Source of the DNA: a virus
DNA: 47,023 bases
Direction: 5' to 3' (one strand)
Virus record (IMG/VR): IMGVR_UViG_3300025132_000007
Coordinates: 1-47,023 of that record
Shown here: positions 18,001 to 29,900 of the stretch, one piece after another
Numbering within the stretch: position 1 is the first letter of the stretch
Layout of the letters: every line of letters starts with the position of its first letter
The notes under the pieces: model-generated
Databases searched by the model: none
Seen by the model: the letters and a program-made list of their open reading frames with translations, nothing else
What the model was told of the DNA's origin: nothing
Translations under genes and position numbers: made by a program

Positions 18001-18421
18001 ACATGGAGCATCAGATAATACAGCAGAACCAAAAGGATTTTTTTACGGAAAAGATGGAGAGGTATTATTTAGTTGCAATAACAATATGTACGATATGTTA
18101 GCAGATTCTACAAATAAAAGGTCATTTGATTGGTACAGTAAGCAACTCACATTAGGTCAAGATACACAAGTTAAAAGATTTAATAATTTTAGCCTTACAG
18201 GAAGTCCTTCAGGATCTTTAGGAACCAATGTTAGTATAAAAATTGATGATACTGCAGTTACTGAAAGTGCAAATGATGGAGGTAGTGGATATACAAACTT
18301 TATAATAAATACTAAAAGTGGCAAAACAGTACAATGGCTGCTTAGTAGCCAAAGTGGAACTGTAGATGCTTTAGGTGTTGTTTACAGAAGAAAAGTACCA
18401 AATGCGGAGACTGCATCGTGA
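15059..18421 (+). CDS. Large tail / DNA-stabilisation protein (1120 aa)
   Basis: GTG start overlapping the phosphoesterase. A Ser/Thr/Gly-rich beta protein. The C-terminal third contains YPTAIASFNGRIYVFDENNMYRIEPN, VGCLSQYSVCVTDYGMCFAD and YVYLFDGNQTIPIS. This is the repeated-blade look of podovirus tail tube B or P22 gp10-like proteins that close the portal channel. It is much longer than those relatives (typically 450-800 aa), owing to an N-terminal extension of unknown function. Confidence is high that it is a virion tail protein, moderate for the exact role. Confidence 0.65.
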   Translation: MPKRVHEIKGFHKGTITFPSDTDIDNDAASYSLNVDPMQEDGSLKGIQKDKEIPIADSTSDKTTIDGTQTRSTSTLNVADNASFASSGIVVHRDSNGDAQSSSYTGKATDEGGDDSLTGVSQQLVGSGNYVGSRDLYEGATTFNADKIEMINDAGTRHIAYFDDADDYIKKIENLYSSTVPPTKTTLSTGTESVTGLPSMVKNNKEIHIGMGNGSANKPRWCGIISHGQFGGSAPSGLQLKDAELDGPTLIPNFHKAVDSGSYIYGVEWGGNKIYKLLQSDYSLYETKMIIPQGGDLPQFSALAKASDGNLWAFSLTKKAYSDSGTETLGEWYKISATTLEILLTGTMTVAIGNGFTTYGYKGPDSTPGSGDKWVVTDMIEIGDYLWFGGSVGITGNAQVAYDKNWLLNQDKANFLQGATVSVNRRSFNTEDGGNNTQGYFYLGYSTGPLFPTAIIPPICLVDPKHGSGSTTSSGNNEYCGVVMEWYHTDGSTSLHDHVSHGLRGASNAVKNIGTAIMSIKYDQTQTANISNWVTWRSGINDCRTTSGKIIGVSSCGNANIYSVVNSSTSYYTDLYSHVAYDHNTDYTSDNQTISMIDATETQDINRGVTVIKDNSSQVDIHIFSGSGVGRWMTDLGTANAGTFTVRLESSLEVVLAETGVDSSLHTSGRKYYYKASYVYDGFQESPLSDMTVITSTGKQVEVEVRIHDTSGLSSRVSHINLYMADSAGDAHSPEGFYRYVTTFDLDKTWNSIADPAQAPDWGSYYNIFYNHSSRLTASYEARVGISEVLDSTMVNYGISAELNSQLFVARCYHKDVTDASNYLFKSKPYNYDQFDWTTDLLILPTYPTAIASFNGRIYVFDENNMYRIEPNNMYIEDVKEGVGCLSQYSVCVTDYGMCFADKHYVYLFDGNQTIPISMKISKGGSSSDSWDNLDTAHSPRIAFHNKLKSFLITFKNSTTYYVWAYNVVKRRWDYWRPFSIHGASDNTAEPKGFFYGKDGEVLFSCNNNMYDMLADSTNKRSFDWYSKQLTLGQDTQVKRFNNFSLTGSPSGSLGTNVSIKIDDTAVTESANDGGSGYTNFIINTKSGKTVQWLLSSQSGTVDALGVVYRRKVPNAETAS

Positions 18422-19098
18422 GTATTTCTAAAAAAAGACCACTCACTATTAACGAGGCTAACCCTAACGAGTTAAACAGAATTATACAATCATTATATGA
18501 TGATTTAAACGAGGTTATTAATGCTGTAAATAAAGGTAATACAAGCATTGAAAAAGATTCTTTTGGTGGAAAAAGTGGCGATATTCAAGTTGCAAAACTA
18601 GGTGATGGTGATTACGAATTACAATCTAAGTCCGATGAAGGGTGGCTTGCTACCCCAATGGAATTAAAAAAAGAAAAACAAAAATCTATTTCAAAAAATT
18701 CTGAAATAATTACAATTACGAAAACCACAACACTATCAGAAAAAGATAGCGGTAAAGTAATTTTAATGAAAGCTGATTCTGATAATGCAGTTGTTAGCCT
18801 TCCAAAACCTAAAAGCGGTCTTGAGTTTCTTTTTGTTCAAACTCAAAGCAGTGCAGGAAGCACCTTTAGGATAACTCCTGTTAATGCCAATATAATTGGA
18901 TACGCTTCAAAACAAGAAGGGTCAAATGCAGATGCAACAACTGCTGATGGTTTAGTTTCTGTTTTAGATGGCAGTAGCGGTAAATATATTCAGTTAACAA
19001 AAGCTACTGGGCATCAAGGGAATTTTATTAGAATATTTTGTACAGGTTCGAATTGGTTTGTAATAGGTGGAGTAGGAACATTTGTTCACGAAGCTTAA
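18418..19098 (+). CDS. Tail protein with decoration-like beta domain (226 aa)
   Basis: Coupled to the previous gene by a GTGA overlap. The N-terminal ~60 residues are helical (LNRIIQSLYDDLNEVINAVNK), a likely attachment or trimerisation segment. The C-terminal domain (about 105-226) shares its pattern with the 136-aa decoration protein at 7465: xDSGKxIxxxA...A, then LP, then a terminal I-x-C-x-GSxWxxI. It may be a short fibre or tail-tip protein sharing an adhesion domain with the head. Confidence 0.6.
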   Translation: MSISKKRPLTINEANPNELNRIIQSLYDDLNEVINAVNKGNTSIEKDSFGGKSGDIQVAKLGDGDYELQSKSDEGWLATPMELKKEKQKSISKNSEIITITKTTTLSEKDSGKVILMKADSDNAVVSLPKPKSGLEFLFVQTQSSAGSTFRITPVNANIIGYASKQEGSNADATTADGLVSVLDGSSGKYIQLTKATGHQGNFIRIFCTGSNWFVIGGVGTFVHEA

Positions 19099-19122
19099 AA
19101 ATTTAGATAAGGAGAGTTAATT

Positions 19123-19965
19123 ATGGGATGGTTTGGATACCCAGATGATATGGATCACGATTTTAGTTTTGAATTAGACACAGTTGATTATACCCCAAGT
19201 CCGGGGCTACTTGCAGGCATAGAAGATATTCAAGGAATGGCAGGTGTTCAAAGGGGTGCTGGAAAAGAGTTTCAGCAAGCTTATAGGCAAATGCTTGACC
19301 CCGGTTCTCAATCGTATCAAAGAATGTTTAGTGAGCTTAGAAAGAATGTAGGAGATACTGCTTCGGCTACAATAACAAACACTAACAGAGAGTTAGCAGC
19401 AAGGGGTATAGGCAAAGGCGGTATATCAGGTATGCTAGGTGCTGTAAATATGAATAGAGCGGGAGAACAAATTCGCCAAGGAACTACAAATATTTTGGAC
19501 ATGGGATTAAATAGAGCAAGTCAGTTTGGATCTTTAGCCAATACTGCTTACGGACAAGCGGGACAAATGTATGGACAAGCTGGCGGATTACTAAGCGGAA
19601 TTGATGCTCGTGGTTTACAGGCTAATTTATTTAATGCTGATGCTAGAAATACTTACAATCAGTATCTTGCTATGGCTAATTACAATCAAGACATTGCTAA
19701 CAGAGATGCTAAGTCAGCTTGGTGGGATAATACACTTAGCTTAGGAGCTGATATTGGAGCGGCTTTTTTAACTGGAGGTGCTAGTATTCCAGCTTCTTTA
19801 GCAAATAGAGCATCTGCCTCACCTAGTGCATCCACTCCAAGTATGAGTATGCCCGAATTTGGAAGCTGGCTTAATAATCGAGGTGGTTTATTGCCAAATC
19901 TTGCTAGCGACATAAGTGATTACAAAAATTTTATAGCGAACGAATATAATCCAACAAAGAATTAA
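19123..19965 (+). CDS. Ejection / internal virion protein (280 aa)
   Basis: An Ala/Gly/Gln-rich helical protein with repeated YGQAGQMYGQAGG and a hydrophobic Gly-rich stretch at about residues 205-225 (SLGADIGAAFLTGGA). These traits are typical of P22 gp7/gp20-like DNA-ejection proteins that insert into the host membrane. Strong SD AAGGAG. First of three consecutive ejection-type genes. Confidence 0.7.
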   Translation: MGWFGYPDDMDHDFSFELDTVDYTPSPGLLAGIEDIQGMAGVQRGAGKEFQQAYRQMLDPGSQSYQRMFSELRKNVGDTASATITNTNRELAARGIGKGGISGMLGAVNMNRAGEQIRQGTTNILDMGLNRASQFGSLANTAYGQAGQMYGQAGGLLSGIDARGLQANLFNADARNTYNQYLAMANYNQDIANRDAKSAWWDNTLSLGADIGAAFLTGGASIPASLANRASASPSASTPSMSMPEFGSWLNNRGGLLPNLASDISDYKNFIANEYNPTKN

Positions 19966-19979
19966 AAAGAAAGATAATT

Positions 19980-20990
19980 ATGGCAATGACAGTACCGGGA
20001 CAACAAAGATCAAATACAAGATTTACATTTGGTCAAAGTGATAGATTTCAAAGAGCAATACAAAACAGAATACAAAATCAAATAACTTCTGAAAAAATAG
20101 TAGCAGATCAAGAGTATCGAGATGATTCTTTGCAGTTGCAAAAAGATAGGATTGATGCAGATTCTACCTACAGAGAGAAAATGACAGATTTTGCTCAAAA
20201 AGAAAAAATAGCTAACCAAGAACACAGAGCAAAAGTTTTGAAACATCAACAGTTTTTGCAAACAGAAGCGGTTAATGCAAATGTTAGAAATGATAACTTT
20301 AGAAAAACGAGACTTGGCATTGAAAGTCTCAATACTTATGGTGCTAATATAATTGACGTAGACGCAGATGGTAATGTTTCAGTTCCCCCTGCAGTTGTAA
20401 AAGACTCCTCTGGTAAGTATGTAAGAAATCCAGAATTACCTTCTCAGGTACAAGTAAATGTGAAAGACAAAAGATACGTTACTTTGCAAGAGCTTTCTAA
20501 TCAAGCAAAACTAACTAAAGCAATAGAAGAATTTTCTGGAATAAATACAATAAAAAATATATCTGAAAAGAAAAAAATAGCAGAAAGTTTTGTTTTTGAT
20601 CCTTTTACGCTTGACCCAAAAGAAAAAGGTGGATTTTGGGGAGGCTATTTTAATGAAGAACAAGCTTTAGACAATCTATACAAAGAGAGACAGCGTTGGA
20701 ATTCAATGGCCAATACAGTTAGTGTTCTTGAAAAAGACAATCCTAAAAGAATAGCGGTTCTTTCGGCTTTAAAAAAATTAGCTTACGGGGAAGGTGGATC
20801 CAAAAACGATATACAAGATGATGGTTTAATGCGTACGCCTAAAAAAGAAGAAGGAATGTGGGATACTTTTTGGGATAGGTGGGATATAAAATATAGACCT
20901 ATGTGGGGTTTTGATAGGCAAGAGTATAGATTAAAACAAAAAACATTATCTAATATTCTAAAAGCAAAAATTGCTCAGTTAGAAAAATAA
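19980..20990 (+). CDS. Coiled-coil internal virion protein (336 aa)
   Basis: The N-terminal ~110 residues form a long charged, Gln-rich helix (FQRAIQNRIQNQITSEKIVA, then QEYRDDSLQLQKDRID). A globular region with a terminal coil follows. The position between the other ejection-type genes and the composition suggest an internal head protein that leaves with the DNA. No enzymatic motif seen. Weak SD. Confidence 0.6.
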   Translation: MAMTVPGQQRSNTRFTFGQSDRFQRAIQNRIQNQITSEKIVADQEYRDDSLQLQKDRIDADSTYREKMTDFAQKEKIANQEHRAKVLKHQQFLQTEAVNANVRNDNFRKTRLGIESLNTYGANIIDVDADGNVSVPPAVVKDSSGKYVRNPELPSQVQVNVKDKRYVTLQELSNQAKLTKAIEEFSGINTIKNISEKKKIAESFVFDPFTLDPKEKGGFWGGYFNEEQALDNLYKERQRWNSMANTVSVLEKDNPKRIAVLSALKKLAYGEGGSKNDIQDDGLMRTPKKEEGMWDTFWDRWDIKYRPMWGFDRQEYRLKQKTLSNILKAKIAQLEK

Positions 20991-20996
20991 TAATCT

Positions 20997-23900
20997 ATGA
21001 ACCCATACGAGTTACAGCGTTATATATCTGTATATAATCAAAATCCGTATATATTTGGTGATGACTTTGTAGATGAAATAGAAAAATCTTCTAAAGAATT
21101 TGATATTCCATTTCAGAGAAATATACAAGCTGAAGGCACTAAACAAGACAATTTAGTTAATCAGTTTTTATCAGGTGTATCTTCAGGGTTTACTACATTA
21201 GGATGGGCTGAAGAGCCTACAAGTTCAGCGGGTCAAATAGCACACAGTATGGGGCATTTAATAGGCTTTGCTCCAGCTATTCTTTCAGGACCTCTAGGGT
21301 TTGCCGCTAAAAGAACTGGCGTTAAAGCACTTGGAACTACTGCAAAGTTTCTTAATAGAAAATCAGTTCCTTTTTATCTTGCTGAAAAAATAAATAAACC
21401 TATATACAAAGGCTTAGGCAAAGCTGGTGTAAATGTAGATGAGTATTTAAAGAAGGGTAATGTAATGGCTGACATTGCTACTTCTGCTCAAGAATTGGGT
21501 GTAGCATCTGCAATTAGTAGCGTATGGGGTGGTACTGACGAAGTAATGGATTCTTATGTTCACGGTGCAATATTTGGTGGTGCATTTGGATCTATAGGCA
21601 ACTTTGTCAATATGGGTAAAATGATGAATTCAGCAAATCCCGCAGTTCGCAAAGGTGCTGAAGATTTTATATGGAACAAAGTTGTTAGAGCGGGATTGGG
21701 ATCAGCGGTTCAAGGTGGAATGGCAACTGCTCAAGGCGCACCTACATCTGTTCAGCTTTATGAATATTTATTAGGCGGGTTTTTTGGATACAAGCATCCT
21801 AATGCTAAAGTTAAATCTGGAAGGCAGTATATAGATTCTTTTTACAATAAAGAAAATCACCTTTATGGAGATAAGCTTTTTGGCAAAGAGCGAGAAATGG
21901 TGTACACAGAAGAGTTTAATAATCTTGATCCCGTTGCTAAAGAATACGTTACAAACCATTTTCAAAAAAGTATAGGTGAAAGATTTAAATACTACAATCC
22001 GCAATTAGAGCTATTTAAAGAAGATGACGCATCTGTTGCATCAGTTTTAATGAAAGCTGAATACTTAAATCACTTTAAAGAAGAAAATTTTGCAAAGCGT
22101 AGAAATGAACTTTTAGAAGAACGCAAAAAAGATAAGTTATCTGAAGAAGAAGAAACATTAGCCAAGATTAGAACCTTAGATGATATTGATGCTGAACACC
22201 AAAGATTACAGATAGGAAACATTGCAGCTGAGATTACAGATAAAGTAAATGGATCTAAGTCAAAAATGTCCAAAGAAAGTGATACTATTTATAATAAGCT
22301 AACAAAAGAGCAAAGAGAGGAAATAAAAAAAGGCAATGTAAATGTTGTATATGAAGTAATTAGTGGTTCCAAAGATAGAACTATGGATTTAAAAGAAGCT
22401 CGTGACATTTTAAATCTAGATAGACCTACATCAGATCAACTTGAAATTGATGCTCCTGTACATATACGAAATATGCTTACAGAGATTGAGTCTAATTTAA
22501 AAGTTGAAAAACCACAGTTAGATATTCTTAATGACATTATTGGTATTTACAATGAGTCTAGAAAAAACAGAGAATCTTTTAAAGAATTCTTTAGTCAAAT
22601 AGAAGTTTCTTATCCCGAATATGTTGCAACAAATAAAACAAAAAGAGAGTTAAAATCTTTTTTTAATAGAGTATCTGAAGAAGTACTTCACAATCAAATT
22701 ACTTATGATCCTATAGGCAATAAAATTATATCTATTAGAACTCACGATTTAAATGGAAAAAGAGTAGCAGATAACAAACCTCCAGCATCAGATGAGATTT
22801 ATTTAAAAAACAAAGATGTAGAAGAACCATCTAAGACAACTAAAAAGCGTTCACAAAAAACATTACCCCCTGATTATCAAACTCAAGAATTAAAAACCAT
22901 AAAATGGGGAGATAAAATTCTCAATCTTTACGATAAGGTATATAATTCTGTAACAAAGAAATTTGTCAGAGCTATGGATCGTAAAAAATGGTGGGGATTA
23001 ACTCAAAAAACTGATGAAATAAATGAGTACTACAAAATCCCTAAAAAAGATAAAGGCGTAGAGAGAAAGTTTCCTTATCACCCTAAAGCGATTGAATCTA
23101 AAAATGTAGGTGGTAAAAGAACCTGGACTGTTAATCTTACAGAGTTTGAAAAAATGGTAGCAGATTTAATGAATATTGACCCTAGAACTCGTGAATTTAT
23201 TCAGGCAGATTTTAGAGAATGGAACAAAGAGTATGGGGTAGGAAATAAAGCAAGCACACAGGCTCTTAAAAAAGCTTACGACATTTATCAAAAAGCTTTG
23301 TTATCTAACTATCTGTATGAACCTTTTGCTCAATTTAAAAATGCTCAAGACAGAGTAAAAAGAGAAACTTTAATTGCCGCCACTGGGGTATCTCAAAAAA
23401 TAATTGATAAATATCCTAACTTTGAAATGGTTATAGTTGACGACATTCCTAGCGGTCAGCATAAAACAAATAGTAAAGGCGTAGAACACGAGTTTTTTTA
23501 CACGACAAAGGATGGTAAGACCTTAAGTAAAAAACGCTTATATGAGAGTGAAATAGACGGTTATGGAGTACTTCCTATGGAGCTTTATAATGAGATATTA
23601 AATGCAAATGGATTTGATCTAAGTACGTCTAGAATAAAGCCAACTATTGCCGCTTGGGTTAACGGTGAACTGTTTTTATTTAAAGGTGGCTTTCATCCTT
23701 CAAAACCTGAATATGACGTTGCTTTAAAAAAGCCAAACAGAGCAATTGTAATGCTTAGTGCTGCCAAAGTTATGCCAAAAGGAACTCAGATTTATCACGG
23801 ATTAGCTTCTAAAAATGCAGACGGTTCAGCTAAATACGAATTTAAAAAACGAGGTACAAATAAAACTGTTAAGAACCCAAGATCTATTAAGATTAAAATG

Positions 23901-26900
23901 GAAGATTTACGGATAGATTATGGAGTTCGTGAAGACTCACATTCTATAGAGACTCAAACAATTAAAAAACAGTTTCACGTTTTATTAAACTCACTGCAAG
24001 TTTCTAAAGGCGGTTTTGACGCATTAATGAATACTGCTTTTGCTCCCAATATAGAAGGGAAAACAGAAGCAAATAGAGTTGTTAGAAGTTTATCTGAAAA
24101 TCCTGAAAACCCTATTCCTAATAATTTTAGAATAAAAGATATTGGCGATAAAGAATTTGTTTACCTAGTTAACAATCCCGGTCATCCTTTATTTAGAAAA
24201 CTTTTAATGGATATGATTAATAAGACGAAGTTTAGAGAAGTTTCTGATTCTTTTGGTGAAGAAGCCAGTCTTATTGAACTTAATGATTATGTAAACAGAC
24301 TTCAAAAATGGGCAACTTATTCTGAGTTTAACCCTATTGTTACAATGATAGAGCCTGAACTTTATCAAGATATGGTTCTTCGTTACAGAAAAAACAAATA
24401 TTTATACCCCGAATGGGAATTTTCAGGTGCTATGTGGGGTGCAGGCGTTGATCCCGTTACTAAAATAAAACACGGAGCAATTAAAAAAGGTACATTCAAA
24501 CTAGGTGAAGATGCTGATATTCCTGTTAGTTGGGGAAACAATGAAACCTTACAGAGTTTATGGAAAAAGTATCAGTCTAATTTAAAAAGACTTAAGGACC
24601 CCAAGCTTAAAAAGGACAAGAAAAAACTTGAAGCCCTTAAGACACAAACTGAAACTATTAAAGATGATTTATTAGATATTGCGGTAATGAGAGTTCCGTC
24701 TCCAGCGGTTAGTGGCACTCGAATGCTCATATTTGACGGATTTGTTAAGAATAATGGTAAAAACAAAGATTATGGAGCTTATTTAAACCCCGAAGATCAT
24801 TACTATTTAGATGGTATGGACGTAGATGGCGATAAAGTATTTATATATCAAGGTTTACCCAAAAAGTTTAGAGACACAATTAGAAAAAATAAAGATGAGC
24901 TTTCTATAGATATAAATGGAAAAAAAGCTACTTGGGAAAATAAAGCACCAGACTTAAATAAAGATTTTGGAACTAGAGAAGCTCCTGATTTTATGAAAAG
25001 CAGAATTAGTCAATATTTACCGTTTTCTTTAAGAAAGTCCGGCATTGCAGCCTACGATGGCAAACAAGGTATGGGATCCGTTGTAAATGCAAAAACAATT
25101 TTAAACTTTATGACCGCTGATATTATTGAACAAGGTGGTAAAGTAACTCTTGATTTAATTTCATCTAAAGGAAAAAAATACGGAACTGTAACTCTTGTAA
25201 CAGATGAAGCCACATTAAAGGGCGTAAAAGGGCTACGAAGAATGGCGGTAGAAGCATCGTCAAGAACTGCTGATAGTTCTGAGTATTGGGAAATGATGGA
25301 TGCTTTAGAAATGAGAGATGTTTTGTTAAAAAGTGCCTTTAAAATAATTCACGCTAAAAATCTTAAAGGTAAAAAAATAGATTTTAAATACAATGATATT
25401 AACAATACTCAATACGGTGATCTTGCAGATGTAAATAGCAAACTTTATGGTAGAGATTGGAGAAATAATAAAGCTTGGAGTATAGAAGAAGTTCAAAGAT
25501 CAGTAGAAAACGCATCCTCTAAAGAATACAAAATGAATTCAATATTGTGGCTAGCTAATAAAATGGCTGGTAGCAGTATAGATATACGTTATATAAAAGG
25601 CAATAAAAGATGGAGAGACCATATTAAAACGTATAATGAAGTTTGGAAATCCCCCGAAATACGTCAGTATTTTGCTAGAAAAAAGTTTAAAATAACTCCG
25701 CTTTACCTAGAGACAGATTATGTAGAATTAGAAAAAAGAGTTTTAAAACTGATTGATTCAGAAGAAAGTAAAATGCGTCCAATTGATTCTATATCTGGAG
25801 ACAACCTTAGAGCAATGGGATTAAGGGGAGATAAAAACCTTGATCCTCGTTATCAAAAACTATTTGACCAAGCTTGGAAAGATGGTGTAATAAAACCACA
25901 CGAACCTTTAAAAGAAGCTAAACTGTTAATAAATGATGCTATGGATCTTTATAGCGGTATTGTACTTGGTAAAAAAGGTTCAGAAATTCGTGATTTAATT
26001 ATTGAAAATGGAGGCACAGAAAAACAAGCATTAGACTTTTTAGGTAAACTAGCTGAATTTGCAGTTATACCAAAAGTTCAATACAGAAATAGATCTAAAG
26101 GTTTAAAAAAATCACACGATCCTATGAAGTTTGCTACAGATGATGTAGACAAAGGCATAGCAGAAATTCAAAGAAAAATAAGTAAAGAAGCTAAGGCGTT
26201 AAATATAGACAGGCAAAAAGCATTAGATTACTTTCATTTTTATATGTTAGGGTCAATTTACCCTCAACCATACACAAGCCAACATTCTTTAAAACTACAT
26301 AGAGATTCTATTGTTAAAGAAAGAAAAAAGCCACTAAAGGATAGAGATACTGACTATATACGGTGGGCAGAATCTATAGATCAAAATTGGAATAAATACT
26401 ATAACAAAACAAGCTTTACACGATTTCCATTAGAGTCTAAACAAGTTCCTGAAAGAGTTAAAAAAGAATTTATGAGTGGTTTTGGCAGAATGTGGGATGT
26501 TATTCAAAGCGACCAACCTTTAAACAAAATTAATGAATTTTCAGGGGAAGCATTATATCCTGAAACTGTTAAGTCAAATCAATCGGGTACTAGAACTAGA
26601 AAACAAATAGAAACTAAAGCAGTTTTAGAAAGGTTTTTTGATAATATTTTTAAAGGAAAAAAGATTGAAGATCTTCCTAAGGATGTTATTCCTAAAGACA
26701 TACCAAAGGTTTTAAAAGATTTAATGACCGATCTTAAAAGTATGCCTGAACCTTTTTCTGTAAGGATAGAAGAATTATTTGCGGGATATACGCTAGAGGC
26801 ATTTGGAAAATCTAAAAAAGTATCTAATGCTACTTGGGATGACATTAGAAACTTTCAAAGATTTATTCGCAGAACAAAAGTTTCAGCATCCAACTCACCT

Positions 26901-29900
26901 AAAGTTAAAAAACTTTACTACTATTTGTTCCCCGAACGAGTGGGAGAAAAACAGTTACAATATGATGCAAGTCAAGTATACAAAAGAACCGTTCCTTATG
27001 AGGTTAAACCCGGAGAGATAGCTTTTATTGATATAAGATTGCCTTTTAGTACAATGCAATATTTAAGTGAATCTTTTAATCAGATATACAATTTTGAAAA
27101 TATAGATAAAGAGTACAATCAGGAATACACACAAAGATTTTATGGGTGGCGTGATCAAATACTCGGCATGGAAAATGGCACAACAGAGTTTTCACAATTG
27201 CATAGAGCTGCAATAGCAAAAATGTTAGCAGAAAGAGAATCTGTAGGAAAACAAGGTAGCAAAGCATCTAAAAGAGCTCGTAGAGAATTCTATAGTGAAC
27301 TGTGGGAAGAAAACAGACCTTTTTATGAAAGTCTTAAAGATAAAGTTTATAAAATAACTGAAGGTGGAAAACTTGTAGAAAAGACTGGTGCTGAAGTAAT
27401 GGAATGGATTACAACTAAACACCGAGATTTTTTTAACGGGTTTTATCAAAAATGGATTAGAGCATTAGATAGAGAAGGTAATTCTATTTGGGATAGAATA
27501 GACTCTGAAAACAAGTACGGTATTATTGATGAACTTGTAGAGTTTAATGGCGCGGGTAGAATGAACCTAGAAAAGATAAGAAAAAAACTATTACAACCCG
27601 CATCATTTGGTAAAGGTAGTGTTATAGAAAGATTAATTAACAATTCTTCTTTATCTGTTGATTTATTAAACAGAATACAATATGAGATAATTTTAGAAAA
27701 TAGAGTAATAGAAAAAGGGTATAAGACAGATTCGGTTGAAGCTAAAAAGTTTAGAGAAAGAGTTAGGAAACCGTTGTTATCAAATGGTGAATACAATCCT
27801 CAATCGTATACTTCTGTTGGGTATGTAGAAGAGTTCTATTGGCCTCAGATGGATCATATGGCTACTAAACAAAGTAGAAAAAGAGTAAAAAAATACATCA
27901 ACGAACAAATAGGCATACTTAGACGTGAAGCTGGTCGTTATGCAGATGATTTATTAAATGGAAATGTTGAATCCACCGATAAGTACAGAATTAAAAAACA
28001 ATTTATTACTCAAAATAAACAAAGCGCAGAAGAATTAACTGCTGGCAGACTTACTAAAGAAGAGTTTGTTAATCGTTTCGTTATCCTTCAAGAATATGGA
28101 TTTGAAAGAAGTTTTAACTCTAGCACATTAGAAGATGGAGGTGCAGGGGAGATTGCGTACAAATGGCTTTCAAGTAAAAAGAACAGTAGAGATTCATTAA
28201 AAGATATTGGATTTAATGATAGACCCGGAAGTGGTAGAGAAAGAGGTGAGTCTCCTATGCCAGCTTTTAGTTTAGAATTTGATGTAGTGGAAAATTATTC
28301 ATCTCAATGGATTACTTCTTTTTATAGAAATTTAACTGCACTTGTTTCACACGATGCTATCAATAGATTTTCACAAAAAAATGTACTTTATAAAAAAGAA
28401 GATAGAGAAGATTGGGAAATAATGATGAAGCTTTATGCTAGAGATGTTATGGGCAATGCTTCTGTCTTTGGACCCGATGTTATTGGGTTAAACAAAGATA
28501 AATTAGAATTAACTAAAAAATATATAGCTAATACAGAAAAGATACTTGAAAAAGAAGAAATTAGCTCGGAGCATAGAAAGCATTACGAAGATGCTAAAGA
28601 AACTCTTAAGAAAGATAAACGATTAAAAAAACTAAGAGGTACTGCTTACTTTTGGTTAAGTGATCAACAATGGGGAAAGCTTTTAAACAAGCTTGTTTCT
28701 AATCGAGTTGGAGAAAAATTATTTCCTGATATACCAAAGTCTCCCGATGCTCGTCAAAGATATTTAATGGATGCAGTTAAAAAGATTGGAACATTTGAAG
28801 CAAAATGGTCTTTAATATCTCTTTTATCACATCCTAAAACTGCAGTAGGTAATCTTTTAGGTGGTAATGTTAATACTATATCAAATAATGGGTTACGTCA
28901 TTTTTTAAGAACAAAAGATAAAGCTTTTTTATTTAATGTGTTTAAAGGTGGAAAGCTTAAAGATGGAACTGAAATAACTCAAGATAATGTAACTACTTGG
29001 CTTAATAGATTTGCTGAAGAATCGGGTGCATTAGAATCATTTATTGTATCTGAAGCATCTCTTGAACGGGGGTTTAGAGGAAAGAAAGTAAAAAACTTTT
29101 TATCTGAATTTGTAGAAGCGGTTAGAGCAGATTGGTCTATGCCCGATCAATCTTTATATGACATTGCTAAAAACCACGGTATAAATAAAGCATTTGTAGA
29201 TGGTGGTGCTTGGTTTATGAGAAAGTCTGAAAGAAGTTTAAGGAGAGATTCTTTTCTTTCACATTATTTAGCTAATTATGAAATATTAAAAGATATAGTA
29301 CCTAACCTTAAGTATGACAATCCTTATTTAGTTAGAATGGCTACAGAAGGAGTTAAAGCAACTCAGTTTTTATATCACTCATCTGCTAGACCCGCTTTTT
29401 CAAGAACTTCTACAGGAAAGATTTTAACTAGGTTTATGCCTTTTGCTTGGAACTCAATACGATTTAGAAGATTAGCATTTCAAAGAGCTGCAACATATGG
29501 TTTTGATATGAATACACTTCCGGGTAGAAGACTTCAAAGAATTTTAACACTTGATATGCTTACTTTTGCATTAGCTAATATATTTACTTCATCAATATTT
29601 GATTCAGCTTTACCACCGCCTATGTCTTATTTGCAAGATACTGCTGATTGGGTATTTGGTGATGAAAAAATGAGAGAAAGAGCGTTCTTTAACCAATGGC
29701 CTCACCCTGCATTAGCACCATTATCGACAATAACGGGTCCTTCATTAAGATTGGTTTTAGCACCTACTAAAGCTTTAATAAATAACGATTGGGAACCTTT
29801 TTTAAACTATCAAGCTTGGACTCTTGCTCCTTTTGGTAGGTTTGCAAGAAGTTTATATAGAACTGCAGATGTACCTGAAATGTGGGTAGAAGAACTAACT

